Source: Mesonia oceanica
GTDB taxonomy: Bacteria; Bacteroidota; Bacteroidia; Flavobacteriales; Flavobacteriaceae
Assembly (NCBI RefSeq): GCF_902499555.1
Contig: NZ_CABVMM010000002.1
Span: 357,473 to 421,472 of the forward strand
Direction of reading: 5' to 3'
DNA length: 64,000 nt
Below the pieces are notes generated by a model. It was given only the letters and a program-made list of their open reading frames with translations, was not told where the DNA came from and searched no databases. A program made the position numbers and the translations under genes. Each line of letters begins with the position of its first letter. The stretch's first letter is position 1. Below are positions 18,295 to 27,423 of this stretch, one piece after another.

Positions 18295-19259
18295 TGCACG
18301 GAAACTGAGTTTAATCTTGATAAAAGATTTTGTACCGAAGGTTCGAATACGCTACTATCGAATTCAGCAAACTCATTAAAATCACCAGCATAAAGGAAAG
18401 GAGGAGTTAGTATCATAAAGAATATTTCTAGTTTCCGAAATATCCTATTTTACATAATATATATTATAGAACAAACTATACTAATAGGTATTTAGGCGAA
18501 TAGCACTTTTTTGTGCTATTTTACATAGATGCAGATAGTAAATTATATCGATAGATATTATGTAAAAGCCTATTTGCTAATAGTAACTCCATAACCTCAA
18601 TGTATTATTTATCTTAGAACTATATCATCAGCATTTATGTAACAGCCGATTAATAAATTTACCTTAGTGAATTATATTGCCTTCTTATAATTCTCGTGTT
18701 CTTCACCATTGCCCAGAAAATTTTAAATACGCGATTCTCAGCGATTGGAATTTATAGATTTTTCGTTATTCTAAATTTTAACTATAAGATGCTAGCATGA
18801 CTTTTCGATACAACTAATGCTTCGTTAGTACTACGTATTATTCACTCAAAGTCGGGTTTTGTTTTGCTCTAATGTCATTCCTGCTATCTGACACAATTTT
18901 CAGTCGCAGAAAGAGCTCTTTCGAAATAACGTTTTCGTCATCCTGAACTGGTTTCAGGATCACATCCAATAAAAAACAAGTTCTATTTTACATAATATTA
19001 TGGATTGACCTGAATACATTTAAGAAATAAAAATAAATCTGTTCGAATGATTTTGTGCCATGAAACAAAGCTAAATTTTATCGAGAACTTTATTTTCGCT
19101 TTAATCTCTATGCTCGATACAAAAATCGTAACCGATTTTTAACCGAATTGAGGGCTTGAAGTTCAACGAGTAAAATGTCCAGTTAGTTAAAGCCATACTT
19201 CTTTACTTCTACGAAGGCTTTAGTGGAGCTTAATCTTCCATAAGAATTCTAAAACCACC
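18295..19259. other. 965-base non-coding stretch with repeats
   Basis: No frame here looks coding on either strand. It contains a 42-bp element at 18495-18536 that recurs before the reverse transcriptase locus. Several TTTTACATAnnAT or TTATGTAA fragments occur (~18445, 18520, 18560, 18985). A TTCGAATG...ATCGAGAAC repeat lies at about 19039-19088. Near 19105-19170 is a segment shared with 16300-16345 (CTCGATAC.AAAATCGTAACCGAT). It looks like accumulated decayed repeats. Confidence 0.6.
18495..18536 (+). repeat. 42-bp element, copy 1 (second copy at 25298-25339)
   Basis: GGCGAATAGCAC... ending TTTTACATAGATGCAGAT aligns without gaps, with about 8 mismatches, to 25298-25339. An internal AGCAC(T)nGTGCT hairpin is present in this copy only. 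Confidence 0.7.
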
Positions 19260-20972
19260 TTACTCCTCCACCATCCATAACGGGTTCTCGTTGAATTTGC
19301 TCCAAAGTTCCCGTAGCTGCTGCTCTAGCGGGATCAGTTCCGGAAACGGGAGTTCTTCTAGGCTTTCTTTGGCCATTCTCCCGAACATTTCATCAATTTC
19401 GCTACGGTCTTCGGTGCCTTTTTGCAATTCGATGATGTATTTTAAAAGGTTGTGGCAAACCGTAAATTGACCGCAGGCAATGAGTTTGTTCATGCGGTTC
19501 ACCTTGATATCTTCTTCACTCCACCACAAGGTCGTAGGCATTTGTGTGGCCGTTAGTGCTACATCTTGCAATAATTTAGACGGTGGAGGTATCGCTACTT
19601 TATCGTCATCGTTACGCGTGTAAGAATTACGCTGCCCGTCCAATTCATAAATCATCGCTGTTGCTCTACGATGTTTGAGCTTACTGGAAGAATACAGCAG
19701 GTCATAATTCAAGCGGCGTATCTGATTCATGAATACATAGTTAATCATCGTAAAGGCACTGGACATGCGCTCGGCTAACATACGTTTGATCAAGGAAACC
19801 TTAAGGTTTTTAAGCCTTAGTATATCATCTTCAATAGGTTTGGGCACATTTTTCTCAAAGAGCACGGCAATTTTTTGTAGATAAGTATTTTTAACTACTG
19901 AGGCGATCAAGCCTATCATCGTCGCCAATATACTTGCTCCCAATAGCACCCCAAAAACGATGTAAATGGAGGCATAGGATCGCTCTCCGAACACATGCAT
20001 ATTATTAAGTATGAGCATAAGCAAGGCAATCAATCCGGGAATCCAATAGAGGGCACGGACTTTTAAATAATCTAAAACTTTTGAAACGGCATCTGTCAGG
20101 CTAACACCGGCGGCTGAGTGAGATTCATGGGAGGGCTCCCAGGCTGGCATCTGGTTCCCTCCTACATCATTGATCAGAATAAGATCTAACCTGCCGCCTT
20201 TTCTTTTATCGGCAAGGACCATGCTCCCTATTCCCTGATTGTCTGCGATGCCTCCATCCATCAAGCCGACTCCATCTTTAAAAACCTCATAGCTCTTGAG
20301 TTGTTGATAACTGGAATTGTTATGATCTTTGATATAATCGTCAGGGAAAACGAGCGGCGCAAAGCCTATGGGAAAACAAGACGAACTGGCAACGATATCC
20401 CCTATTTCAATCTGATCTTTCAAGGCTTTGATTTGACTCCTATAACTTTTGTATAAAGGACCATTTCCAAAATCACCTCTGTTCTGAAACCTATAGGTTA
20501 ACCCATAGGTAAAATCGGTGGCGTTAAAGCAAACGGTATCAAATTGCTTAATATGATCTTTGTGAAACATCTCAAAGGTTCCTTCAAAGACTTCCATCTC
20601 TTGATAACACAAGGCAAAGGCATTGATCACAGAGCGCCTTTTATAGGCATTTTTTTTCCAAACCTGATCGTCCTTGAGTTTCTTGGTGGCATTTTCAAGA
20701 AGCTGATCATTGCTGGGTTCAAAGGTGGCATATAGCTTTTGGTAAAAATCGCTGAAAGGCTGATTCTTTTGAACCGATCTGGTGTATGCCGCTGCGAGTA
20801 AGGTTCCTCCACTCACAGAACTGATGGACTTAACAGCCTCCAGTAAGCTTTTTTCTTGGAATTCAATTTTATCAAGGACAGCAAGTACTCCCAACCCGTA
20901 AAAGGTTGCCCGATAGCCTCCCCCACTAAAGCAAAGACCAATTTTGTGAAAAGGTTTAAATTTTTCAGTCAT
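19260..20972 (-). CDS. patatin-like phospholipase with central membrane segments
   Basis: The 570-residue protein has a patatin domain in its N-terminal ~300 residues. The oxyanion loop is GGGYRAT (17-23), the catalytic Ser lies in SVSGG (Ser54), and the catalytic Asp in DGG (Asp239). It is predicted to hydrolyse acyl chains of membrane lipids. Two hydrophobic helices (~310-331 and ~337-363) split the protein, followed by a ~200-residue helical C-terminal domain of unknown function. This membrane insertion is unusual for bacterial patatins. It is monocistronic; flanks are non-coding, so no partner (for example a CBASS cyclase) is present and a defence role is not supported. Confidence 0.85.
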   Translation of the reverse strand: MTEKFKPFHKIGLCFSGGGYRATFYGLGVLAVLDKIEFQEKSLLEAVKSISSVSGGTLLAAAYTRSVQKNQPFSDFYQKLYATFEPSNDQLLENATKKLKDDQVWKKNAYKRRSVINAFALCYQEMEVFEGTFEMFHKDHIKQFDTVCFNATDFTYGLTYRFQNRGDFGNGPLYKSYRSQIKALKDQIEIGDIVASSSCFPIGFAPLVFPDDYIKDHNNSSYQQLKSYEVFKDGVGLMDGGIADNQGIGSMVLADKRKGGRLDLILINDVGGNQMPAWEPSHESHSAAGVSLTDAVSKVLDYLKVRALYWIPGLIALLMLILNNMHVFGERSYASIYIVFGVLLGASILATMIGLIASVVKNTYLQKIAVLFEKNVPKPIEDDILRLKNLKVSLIKRMLAERMSSAFTMINYVFMNQIRRLNYDLLYSSSKLKHRRATAMIYELDGQRNSYTRNDDDKVAIPPPSKLLQDVALTATQMPTTLWWSEEDIKVNRMNKLIACGQFTVCHNLLKYIIELQKGTEDRSEIDEMFGRMAKESLEELPFPELIPLEQQLRELWSKFNENPLWMVEE

Positions 20973-21294
20973 AGTTGATTTATTATGCGGTTGAAATCAA
21001 ATCGTATAAGATTCAATAGAAACCGCAGTTTACAAAATACCTCACAGAGGTATTTCTGTTTTATTGATGGGGGTAGAAAAACTAGGTATTAAAACCTTTG
21101 GGTAAGTTAAATGTACTAAAAAATTAATCATCAACCAATTCCCTTTTCAATTTCGCTATTCATTAAAGCGCAAATTCCCTAACGTGGAAGCTTATAGAAC
21201 CAAGCATCCTATGGTATATAAGCAAAATAGCACCAAAGGTGCTATTTTAACTAAAAGCATAAACCGTATGCTTCCATAGGTATGGTCATAAATT
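20973..21294. other. 322-base intergenic gap with hairpin
   Basis: No gene seen. A perfect 11-bp stem AAAATAGCACC/GGTGCTATTTT with loop AAA lies at 21224-21248, just downstream of the GH81 gene end. It is not followed by a long T-run, so it may be a weak terminator or a relative of the 42-bp element, which shares the GTGCTATTTT half. Confidence 0.5.
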
Positions 21295-24200
21295 TTATTT
21301 TTTAATAAACTTTTTGGTGATGGCTCCTTGCGCACTATGTATTTTAATTAGATAAAGCCCGTTAGCTAAGTTACTCACATCAATCGTATGTAAATTTTTC
21401 GCATCAAGTACCATTAATCGATTCCCGAGTAATGAAAATAGTTCTACTTTGAGTAATTGAATTGAATTGGATGTTAGATGTAAGGAACCGGTGGTTGGAT
21501 TCGGGAAGATTTGGATGGTATCTAAATCAAATCCTTCCGTACCCAAGGTAGCCACTTGTTGTACGTCATCAAAATAGAAGGTAGAGCTTGCCGTTCCATC
21601 TCCTGTATTTCCATAATCAAACATAAATACCATTTTATCGTAAACCGTAGCCCCCAAACTTGAAAAATCCCAAGTTAAGGTTTCCCATTCTCCAGATTTT
21701 TGAGTGAGTACATCCAATTCTGAAAAGCTTCCTGCATTGGATTGCTGTTCAAGTTTCAAGCGTACTGTGGTATTTACGGGCGCACTCGTCCAAAGTTTTA
21801 AGGTAATATACCTATCGTTAGTAAAATCTAATCCTCCTTCTAAATTTAGGTAGGCTCCGGCCCATACATCACCTCCATCTCTCACCAACTTTGCCAAATG
21901 AGTACTGTTATTTCCCATGTTTTGAGGTGCGGTAACAGGTTCTACAGTCGCGGTCCCTCCATTAAAATTGAAAAAATCGGAAGTCACCGGTGTGGTTTCA
22001 AAATCAAATGGCAAACCTATCCCTGCTGTAGGAGCACATTCTAAGGAATTATAAGTAAACGTCATTCGACCCAGATTAAATTCTCCATTCGTGGCCGTTA
22101 ACCTTAATACATGAATACCTGCGGTTAAATCAATAGTGGTCACTTTCGTATTCCAGTTTCCCCAATCGCCTGTAGTGGCTACCCCAATTGCCGGACTTAC
22201 TTGCTCGCCATCAATTTCAAAATAGAAAGGTCCTCCTCCATTACTATTTCCTGAAGCATAACGCAAATCAAGGTCGTAACATCCTGTTGTTTGCACATCC
22301 ACCGTGTATTCCATCCATTCCCCGGAAGAAATCCAACCTACCGTTGCACCTTCATTCGTTTCTTCTACAGCATCTACGTATTCATTGGGTCTAAATCCTC
22401 CTTGATTATCTAATGTGGAGTCGTAGTAACTGATGTTTTGGCCATTTCCTCCTTCAAAACTATCATAAGTTCCTGCTTCAATAGTTCCCGGTATTAAATG
22501 AGGGGTTCCCAAATAAGGCAACTGCTCCCCTACTTGAATCGTAATGAGGTTAGAAACCTTAAAATCAGTACCCACATAAATTTTAGCATAGAGGTGATGA
22601 ATTCCCAAAGCGATCGTAGGAATCGTCCACTCATAAGGTGCGGTGGTATCTTGCCCTAACAAGGTATCCCCCATATAAAATTCAACTTTGGTAATTCCAC
22701 TACCTGAAGTTTCAGTGCTAAGCATCACCGGGTCATTTTCATTTGCCTGATAAGTATCGGCAGAAAGTATGCCTGAAACATTTAAATCTCTATTGGTCGC
22801 CATGGAATTGGCAGGAACCTCTAGCATAAAACCATCTGAAAAGTTCACGGTAATGGGTGCATCTGAATAATTATGCGCTACATAGGTCATTTCTCCGTCA
22901 TTGGAAAACGCCACCGCAATAGGATAATCGGCAGTAATCGAAGCATCTACGGGTCCTAGCACATTCATCGTATGAAGCCAATGGTAGGTTTGCGCATCGG
23001 AAATCCCAAATTTTAAGTTTCGATCGGGGTAAGAATTATATAAATCCAATGCTGCCGGAGCATCAATTAAAGAGAGGTACTTCCAATAGGTATCGTGCCA
23101 TAGGTTGGGATTATCTTCGTTGCTTAACACGCCGGTGTTTGCTGTAATTTCTGTCCATAAAGATTGTGCATAGGCTTGGTTATGTCCTAAATAAAAGGAA
23201 CCTCCGTGAATGGGATACATTTCTATTCCATAGGAGGCTGCTATATCACTGGTCCAGAAGGTACCATTGTCATAAGAATTACCCCAAACCCTCGAGACAA
23301 GGCTATATTGCTGTGAGGGTTGAAAATTACGTTCGTACATATCAAACCAATATTCCTCAATAGCGGTTTGCTCGGTAGTATAAATATAGATTCCTAAATC
23401 CCTGATGGCATTGTTTTCGGTAATGGTTCCCCAATGAATAAGTGAAGAGGCAAATTGCATACTTTCAGAGGTAGATTCTTGATCGTTTCCTTGAGGAAAC
23501 GTAGCAAATCCATTGGCCCAACTGTGTCCGGCGTAAGGGCTGAAGTTTCTTAGAAATGGGAAAAGCGCATCATTTCTATCATCAGTCGCTGCGTCCCGAA
23601 CCAATAAATTAATCATCGCTCCCCATTCGTTGACCCAACCTGGTTCAAATTGCTCCATAAACGCAGCGGCATGAATAAAATATCCCCAATGAAAATGGTG
23701 GTCGTTTATATTATTGTCTTGTCCATGCCCAGCCGGATAGCCTAACATCGAAGACCACGTATCGTTATAATAAAACAAAAAGGCCACTTCCCCGGCTTGA
23801 TAGGTTAACCAATCTTCCAATCGTTCTTTGATGGTGGCTACCATTTTATCCCTCGCGACAAAATCCCCTGTTTGATCGGCTATTCTTGCGGTTTGGATCA
23901 ATCTATTCATCACCTGCCCCTCATTATAGGAATCCGTCCAAGTTGCCAATTGATCATTTTCAATCGATGCTATTTTGGTATCCAGATCGGCAGGATTAAA
24001 ATCCGGACTATAGTGGGCTAAATCAGGAAGGGTTGGCAATATCCCTTTAAATGTATTTTCTACCGTAAATGAATTTCCATCCAAGGTTTTTAACTCTCCT
24101 CTTACACTATCATAGCTATATTCATCTGGCGTGGGAGAGCCGGGAGCTAAATTATTCCATTGATGGGGCAACAATCCTAAGAGCATATGGGTATTTGTAC

Positions 24201-25029
24201 CTTCTTTTACCTCGGTATCAACGCTGAAGGTGGTGGTCAATTTTGAATTCGATTCATTATAACTCCATGAAGAAGTGGTATTCGTGGGGAAAACATAGGC
24301 GTAATTTTTATACGCTTCAGCCACTGTACTCACATTAGTAGTACTCTGCGGTAACATGGCCATCGACCAATAATCGTTACCATTTAAGGTGGAAGTATAT
24401 AGGTTCCCGGATTGGTTCCATGTGCTACCCGTTGGGGCATAGATCACAAAATCTGCTCCGTTGGTCGCATCGGTAACGATTAGGATTTCGTTGGAAATTG
24501 TGGGTGTTCCTGAATTGACTTTGATTTCTACGACAGCGTCATTATCCTTTTCAAAATAGAGAAAAGGCATCCCGATCCCGGAAGTGGCTTGTAACTCATG
24601 TGTACCATCATTCCAGTTCATGGTCACTGTCCAATCGGAATAATCGGAGGCGGTGGCCATGGAGGCGTTTAAACCGGTAAGCCCCACTTCTATGGGAGCC
24701 GAATCACCAATAGGTCCCCAAGGAATATAAGTGACGATTAATCCTTGATTTGTCGTTTTTAAGGTCATCGGGTAATTAAATAAATTATCCGCGTGATTTT
24801 CTTTAATTAATTTTGACCACCAATCATTCGTGGGGACAGGTTTTCCTACGGCATTGCCACTGACTTGTGGCGAACCGGAAGGAAATCCATTTCTACCGGC
24901 AGAATCTGTTCCGGGAAAGGTGTTGGTATAACTACCACTTTCCACGCTTACCTGAGCGGTAAGAAAAAAGGAGTTGGCTAGTAGAAAAAATAAAAATATT
25001 CTAAGGCTTTGGGTAAAATTAGTTTTCAT
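21295..25029 (-). CDS. secreted GH81 endo-1,3-beta-glucanase with CBM6 and T9SS sorting domain
   Basis: I place the start at 25029 (MKTNFTQSLRIFLFFLLANS), which gives a proper signal peptide and a 1244-residue protein; the frame stays open 22 codons further upstream. Residues ~40-730 are a glycoside hydrolase family 81 domain. It carries GKPVPTNDWWSKLI near the front, NDHHFHWGYF (~441-450) with the likely acid Asp, and DQESTSESMQFA with the active-site Glu. An Ig-like domain follows, then a CBM6 (GTIEAGTYDSFEGG..., ~855-985), a further beta-sandwich carbohydrate-binding-like domain, and a T9SS type A tail ending KKFIKK. It should cleave laminarin or fungal beta-1,3-glucan outside the cell. 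No SusC/D pair is adjacent. Confidence 0.92.
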   Translation of the reverse strand: MKTNFTQSLRIFLFFLLANSFFLTAQVSVESGSYTNTFPGTDSAGRNGFPSGSPQVSGNAVGKPVPTNDWWSKLIKENHADNLFNYPMTLKTTNQGLIVTYIPWGPIGDSAPIEVGLTGLNASMATASDYSDWTVTMNWNDGTHELQATSGIGMPFLYFEKDNDAVVEIKVNSGTPTISNEILIVTDATNGADFVIYAPTGSTWNQSGNLYTSTLNGNDYWSMAMLPQSTTNVSTVAEAYKNYAYVFPTNTTSSWSYNESNSKLTTTFSVDTEVKEGTNTHMLLGLLPHQWNNLAPGSPTPDEYSYDSVRGELKTLDGNSFTVENTFKGILPTLPDLAHYSPDFNPADLDTKIASIENDQLATWTDSYNEGQVMNRLIQTARIADQTGDFVARDKMVATIKERLEDWLTYQAGEVAFLFYYNDTWSSMLGYPAGHGQDNNINDHHFHWGYFIHAAAFMEQFEPGWVNEWGAMINLLVRDAATDDRNDALFPFLRNFSPYAGHSWANGFATFPQGNDQESTSESMQFASSLIHWGTITENNAIRDLGIYIYTTEQTAIEEYWFDMYERNFQPSQQYSLVSRVWGNSYDNGTFWTSDIAASYGIEMYPIHGGSFYLGHNQAYAQSLWTEITANTGVLSNEDNPNLWHDTYWKYLSLIDAPAALDLYNSYPDRNLKFGISDAQTYHWLHTMNVLGPVDASITADYPIAVAFSNDGEMTYVAHNYSDAPITVNFSDGFMLEVPANSMATNRDLNVSGILSADTYQANENDPVMLSTETSGSGITKVEFYMGDTLLGQDTTAPYEWTIPTIALGIHHLYAKIYVGTDFKVSNLITIQVGEQLPYLGTPHLIPGTIEAGTYDSFEGGNGQNISYYDSTLDNQGGFRPNEYVDAVEETNEGATVGWISSGEWMEYTVDVQTTGCYDLDLRYASGNSNGGGPFYFEIDGEQVSPAIGVATTGDWGNWNTKVTTIDLTAGIHVLRLTATNGEFNLGRMTFTYNSLECAPTAGIGLPFDFETTPVTSDFFNFNGGTATVEPVTAPQNMGNNSTHLAKLVRDGGDVWAGAYLNLEGGLDFTNDRYITLKLWTSAPVNTTVRLKLEQQSNAGSFSELDVLTQKSGEWETLTWDFSSLGATVYDKMVFMFDYGNTGDGTASSTFYFDDVQQVATLGTEGFDLDTIQIFPNPTTGSLHLTSNSIQLLKVELFSLLGNRLMVLDAKNLHTIDVSNLANGLYLIKIHSAQGAITKKFIKK

Positions 25030-25297
25030 ATCGATGTGTTTATCATGGTACCTGCTAAAGTTCATGTATTCATGATGAATACTTCTAAAATCCACCTATA
25101 CTTAAACAATACAGCTAGCGATAATTTACAACTAATTGCATAATTACCACAACAACAGCTATACAATTACAAAAAATGCAATTTTTTATGATTAAAAATG
25201 GCTTGTTGATATTTTTAAACCCATGAGGATTTATCCTACTACTTTCTATAAAATGTATTCCGTTCTTATGGGATAAACTATGAATATTATGTGTTTA

Positions 25298-25339
25298 TGC
25301 GAATAACATTTTTAATTTCTATTTTACATAAATGCAGAT
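25298..25339 (+). repeat. 42-bp element, copy 2
   Basis: TGCGAATAACATT... ending TTTTACATAAATGCAGAT aligns with 18495-18536. It ends 34 bases before the stop of the reverse transcriptase gene and may mark the edge of that island. Confidence 0.65.
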
Positions 25340-25372
25340 TTTAATCTTATATCTATTAAATAGATTATAATA

Positions 25373-27142
25373 TTATTTTAAATGATTGAAATAACTATAA
25401 GGAACTCCAAAATACAATTCTTCCATATATTTTGGTAATTCATCTTGATTATCAGTTTTTTTATTTAAATGAGATATAATTCTTTTCAAATATGAAATTT
25501 GCTGTTCTCTTCTTTTATCTAATTCTTTTAATTGTTTTAAAGCAATTTCATTTTCGCTTAATAAATGAAAACCGTTAGTCCAACATAATCCTTGATTAAG
25601 ATTTTTCTTATTATAATTATAAATTGTAATTCTTCCTACAGACATCGAGATTAATCTTTGATGTAAACTGAATACAATTTGATTAATGGTTTTTCTTGAA
25701 TATTTATCTATATATGGTAATTTTCTGTTTTCATCAAGGCCAAGAGATATTAAGATTTTTTGTGTTTCACTAATCTGTTTACTAATTTCTTTTTTTATAG
25801 AGCTTTTCCTAACCCTTAATTCTCCTTTATAATTTATTTGGTAACCTACAAAAGATAGCCAAGGTATATTTCTCTCATTTACATACTTATTTCCCCAAAA
25901 ATAAGGTTCCTTTGATTTAACTTTCCAAAATTCATTAGCAGAATCCTTATAATTTTTAAAACTTTTTGGTTCATGATAAAGTAGGTAATTATCCCTAATT
26001 CCTTTTTTATAAACCTCTAAAGCATTTTTACATACACTATAATCTTTATGAGATAAAACCATATCATCACAATATCTTACATATAAAATATCTTTATTTA
26101 CTTTTATTACAGATCTATCAATCTTGTTTAATATAAGGTTTGCTATAAAACAGGAAACTGCATTTCCCTGCGGAACACCTATTTTATAATCATCAATATA
26201 TGTTTCTGAATAATTAGATTCCAATTCATTTTTCACCCAACCAAATTCACCAACAGGAACTCCGTTATCTTTAAAATATTTAGGATTATTATTTTTGGTT
26301 AGAACATCTACATTAAAAGAATAGGAATCTAAAAACAAATTAAATAACTTAATTGCGGTGTTAGATATTTTAATTCCTTTAACTGATAATTCTTTTATTG
26401 TTTCATTAAAAATTTTAATTAAATGCTTATGCTGAACTGTATCAAAAAACTTTTGAATATCACATTCAGAAACCCAAACCTTTTTGTGTTTCTTTCTATA
26501 CTTTAATATTTCAATAATTGAATCGTGATGATTAGGAACAACACCATTTTTTCTAGACCTAAAAGCATAAGAACAATCTAAAAATAAACTATCAAAGTTT
26601 ATCGTTAAATATCTTGAAAACAATGATGTAATAATTTTATCCTCTAAAGTGAATTTTGCAATTGGACGATATATATATACATCATTTTTATTTGATTTTG
26701 GTAAAGGAAATATTTGTGGTTTTTGAATTATGTATCTACCATTAGAGATATTATCTACCTTTTTTCTGATATTATCACAAAATAATAATAATTTATTGTA
26801 CCAATCTTCAGGTGTTTTTCCTTTAAAATCAACTAAATATTTTTCAAGTTTATAAGATTTCCAAAGCCTCATTTGATTTCGTTCTAGGCTATTTGTTAAT
26901 CTATTTGGATCAAGTCTTTCTTTTTGATTTAGTTTTTTCCAATTTCTGCGTGTTGGAAACAAAGATTGAATAGTGAGAAAATCTAGGTCTTTTGGAGATA
27001 TTTTTATTTTATTAGTTCTATTATGAAAGCTAATATCTCTAGACATATGTTTTTTATGTCTTTTATGAGATATCCCGGCTCTATGCTTACAAAGTATTTT
27101 AACTATCGATGTATCTGTATAATAATCTTCTAACTCTTTCAT
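25373..27142 (-). CDS. reverse transcriptase of the UG/DRT (defence-associated) kind
   Basis: I choose the ATG at 27142 (MKELEDYYTDTSIVKILC), giving 589 residues; the frame runs 58 codons further upstream but through the putative RNA leader. RT motifs are in order: motif 1/2 YIYRPIAKFTLEDKIITSLF (~157-176), motif A CDIQKFFD (Asp228), motif B GVPQGNAVS (322-330), motif C YCDD (357-360) and motif D/E WLSFVGYQINYKG (~428-440). No maturase X, endonuclease or integrase domain is present, which argues against a group II intron. A ~140-residue N-terminal and ~145-residue C-terminal extension fit unknown-group RTs used in phage defence. The exact UG subgroup cannot be fixed from sequence alone. Confidence 0.85.
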   Translation of the reverse strand: MKELEDYYTDTSIVKILCKHRAGISHKRHKKHMSRDISFHNRTNKIKISPKDLDFLTIQSLFPTRRNWKKLNQKERLDPNRLTNSLERNQMRLWKSYKLEKYLVDFKGKTPEDWYNKLLLFCDNIRKKVDNISNGRYIIQKPQIFPLPKSNKNDVYIYRPIAKFTLEDKIITSLFSRYLTINFDSLFLDCSYAFRSRKNGVVPNHHDSIIEILKYRKKHKKVWVSECDIQKFFDTVQHKHLIKIFNETIKELSVKGIKISNTAIKLFNLFLDSYSFNVDVLTKNNNPKYFKDNGVPVGEFGWVKNELESNYSETYIDDYKIGVPQGNAVSCFIANLILNKIDRSVIKVNKDILYVRYCDDMVLSHKDYSVCKNALEVYKKGIRDNYLLYHEPKSFKNYKDSANEFWKVKSKEPYFWGNKYVNERNIPWLSFVGYQINYKGELRVRKSSIKKEISKQISETQKILISLGLDENRKLPYIDKYSRKTINQIVFSLHQRLISMSVGRITIYNYNKKNLNQGLCWTNGFHLLSENEIALKQLKELDKRREQQISYLKRIISHLNKKTDNQDELPKYMEELYFGVPYSYFNHLK

Positions 27143-27166
27143 TTTAAAATAGGACGTAAAATAAAA

Positions 27167-27381
27167 TAAGGCGTAGAGCGTAGAAATTAATTTGATTGAG
27201 ATACATTGCTGCTCTGATATACAAATACAGCAGAAACCATAAGCATCAGGATTATTAGGCTCGTAAATTGTTTCAGTGATTTCGGTTATAACTAAAATAG
27301 TTAATGCTACTAACACCTAAAGAATAAATTCTTATACCTGTTCAACATAATGAAGTAAACTTCACTCTTGCCTACGCCTTA
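27167..27381 (-). ncRNA. candidate structured leader or template RNA upstream of the reverse transcriptase
   Basis: On the minus strand a perfect 10-bp inverted repeat TAAGGCGTAG (27381-27372) and CTACGCCTTA (27176-27167) brackets ~195 bases directly upstream of the RT ATG. Smaller stems sit inside: CTGCT/AGCAG around 27209-27233 and AAGAAT/ATTCTT near 27320-27333. A TATATTTG promoter box ends 3 bases before the 5' arm. The layout (promoter, RNA with paired ends, RT) matches retron and DRT2/DRT9-type loci in outline. It is inferred from structure only. Confidence 0.5.
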
Positions 27382-27384
27382 ATC

Positions 27385-27392
27385 CAAATATA
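27385..27392 (-). promoter_or_regulatory. -7 promoter box for the RT-associated RNA
   Basis: TATATTTG on the minus strand fits TAnnTTTG exactly. The expected start of transcription falls at about 27378-27381, where the 5' arm of the inverted repeat begins. No clear -33 TTG is seen. Confidence 0.55.
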
Positions 27393-27423
27393 CTATATTT
27401 ATAGTTTAAAATTATAAATTGAG

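Noticed and set aside
19260..20972. patatin as a CBASS effector
   Set aside because: No cyclase, Cap2/Cap3 or other CBASS gene is adjacent; flanks are non-coding.
25030..25095. upstream start for GH81 protein
   Set aside because: The extra 22 residues are hydrophilic and would bury the signal peptide; the Met at 25029 gives a proper signal sequence.
25373..27142. group II intron or canonical retron reverse transcriptase
   Set aside because: No maturase, endonuclease or domain V structure was seen, and length (589 residues) and the absence of visible NAxxH/VTG motifs do not fit canonical retrons; a UG/DRT-type RT fits better.
27143..27316. 58-codon N-terminal extension of the reverse transcriptase
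   Set aside because: It has unusual composition and overlaps the inverted-repeat-bounded leader; a good start exists at 27142.
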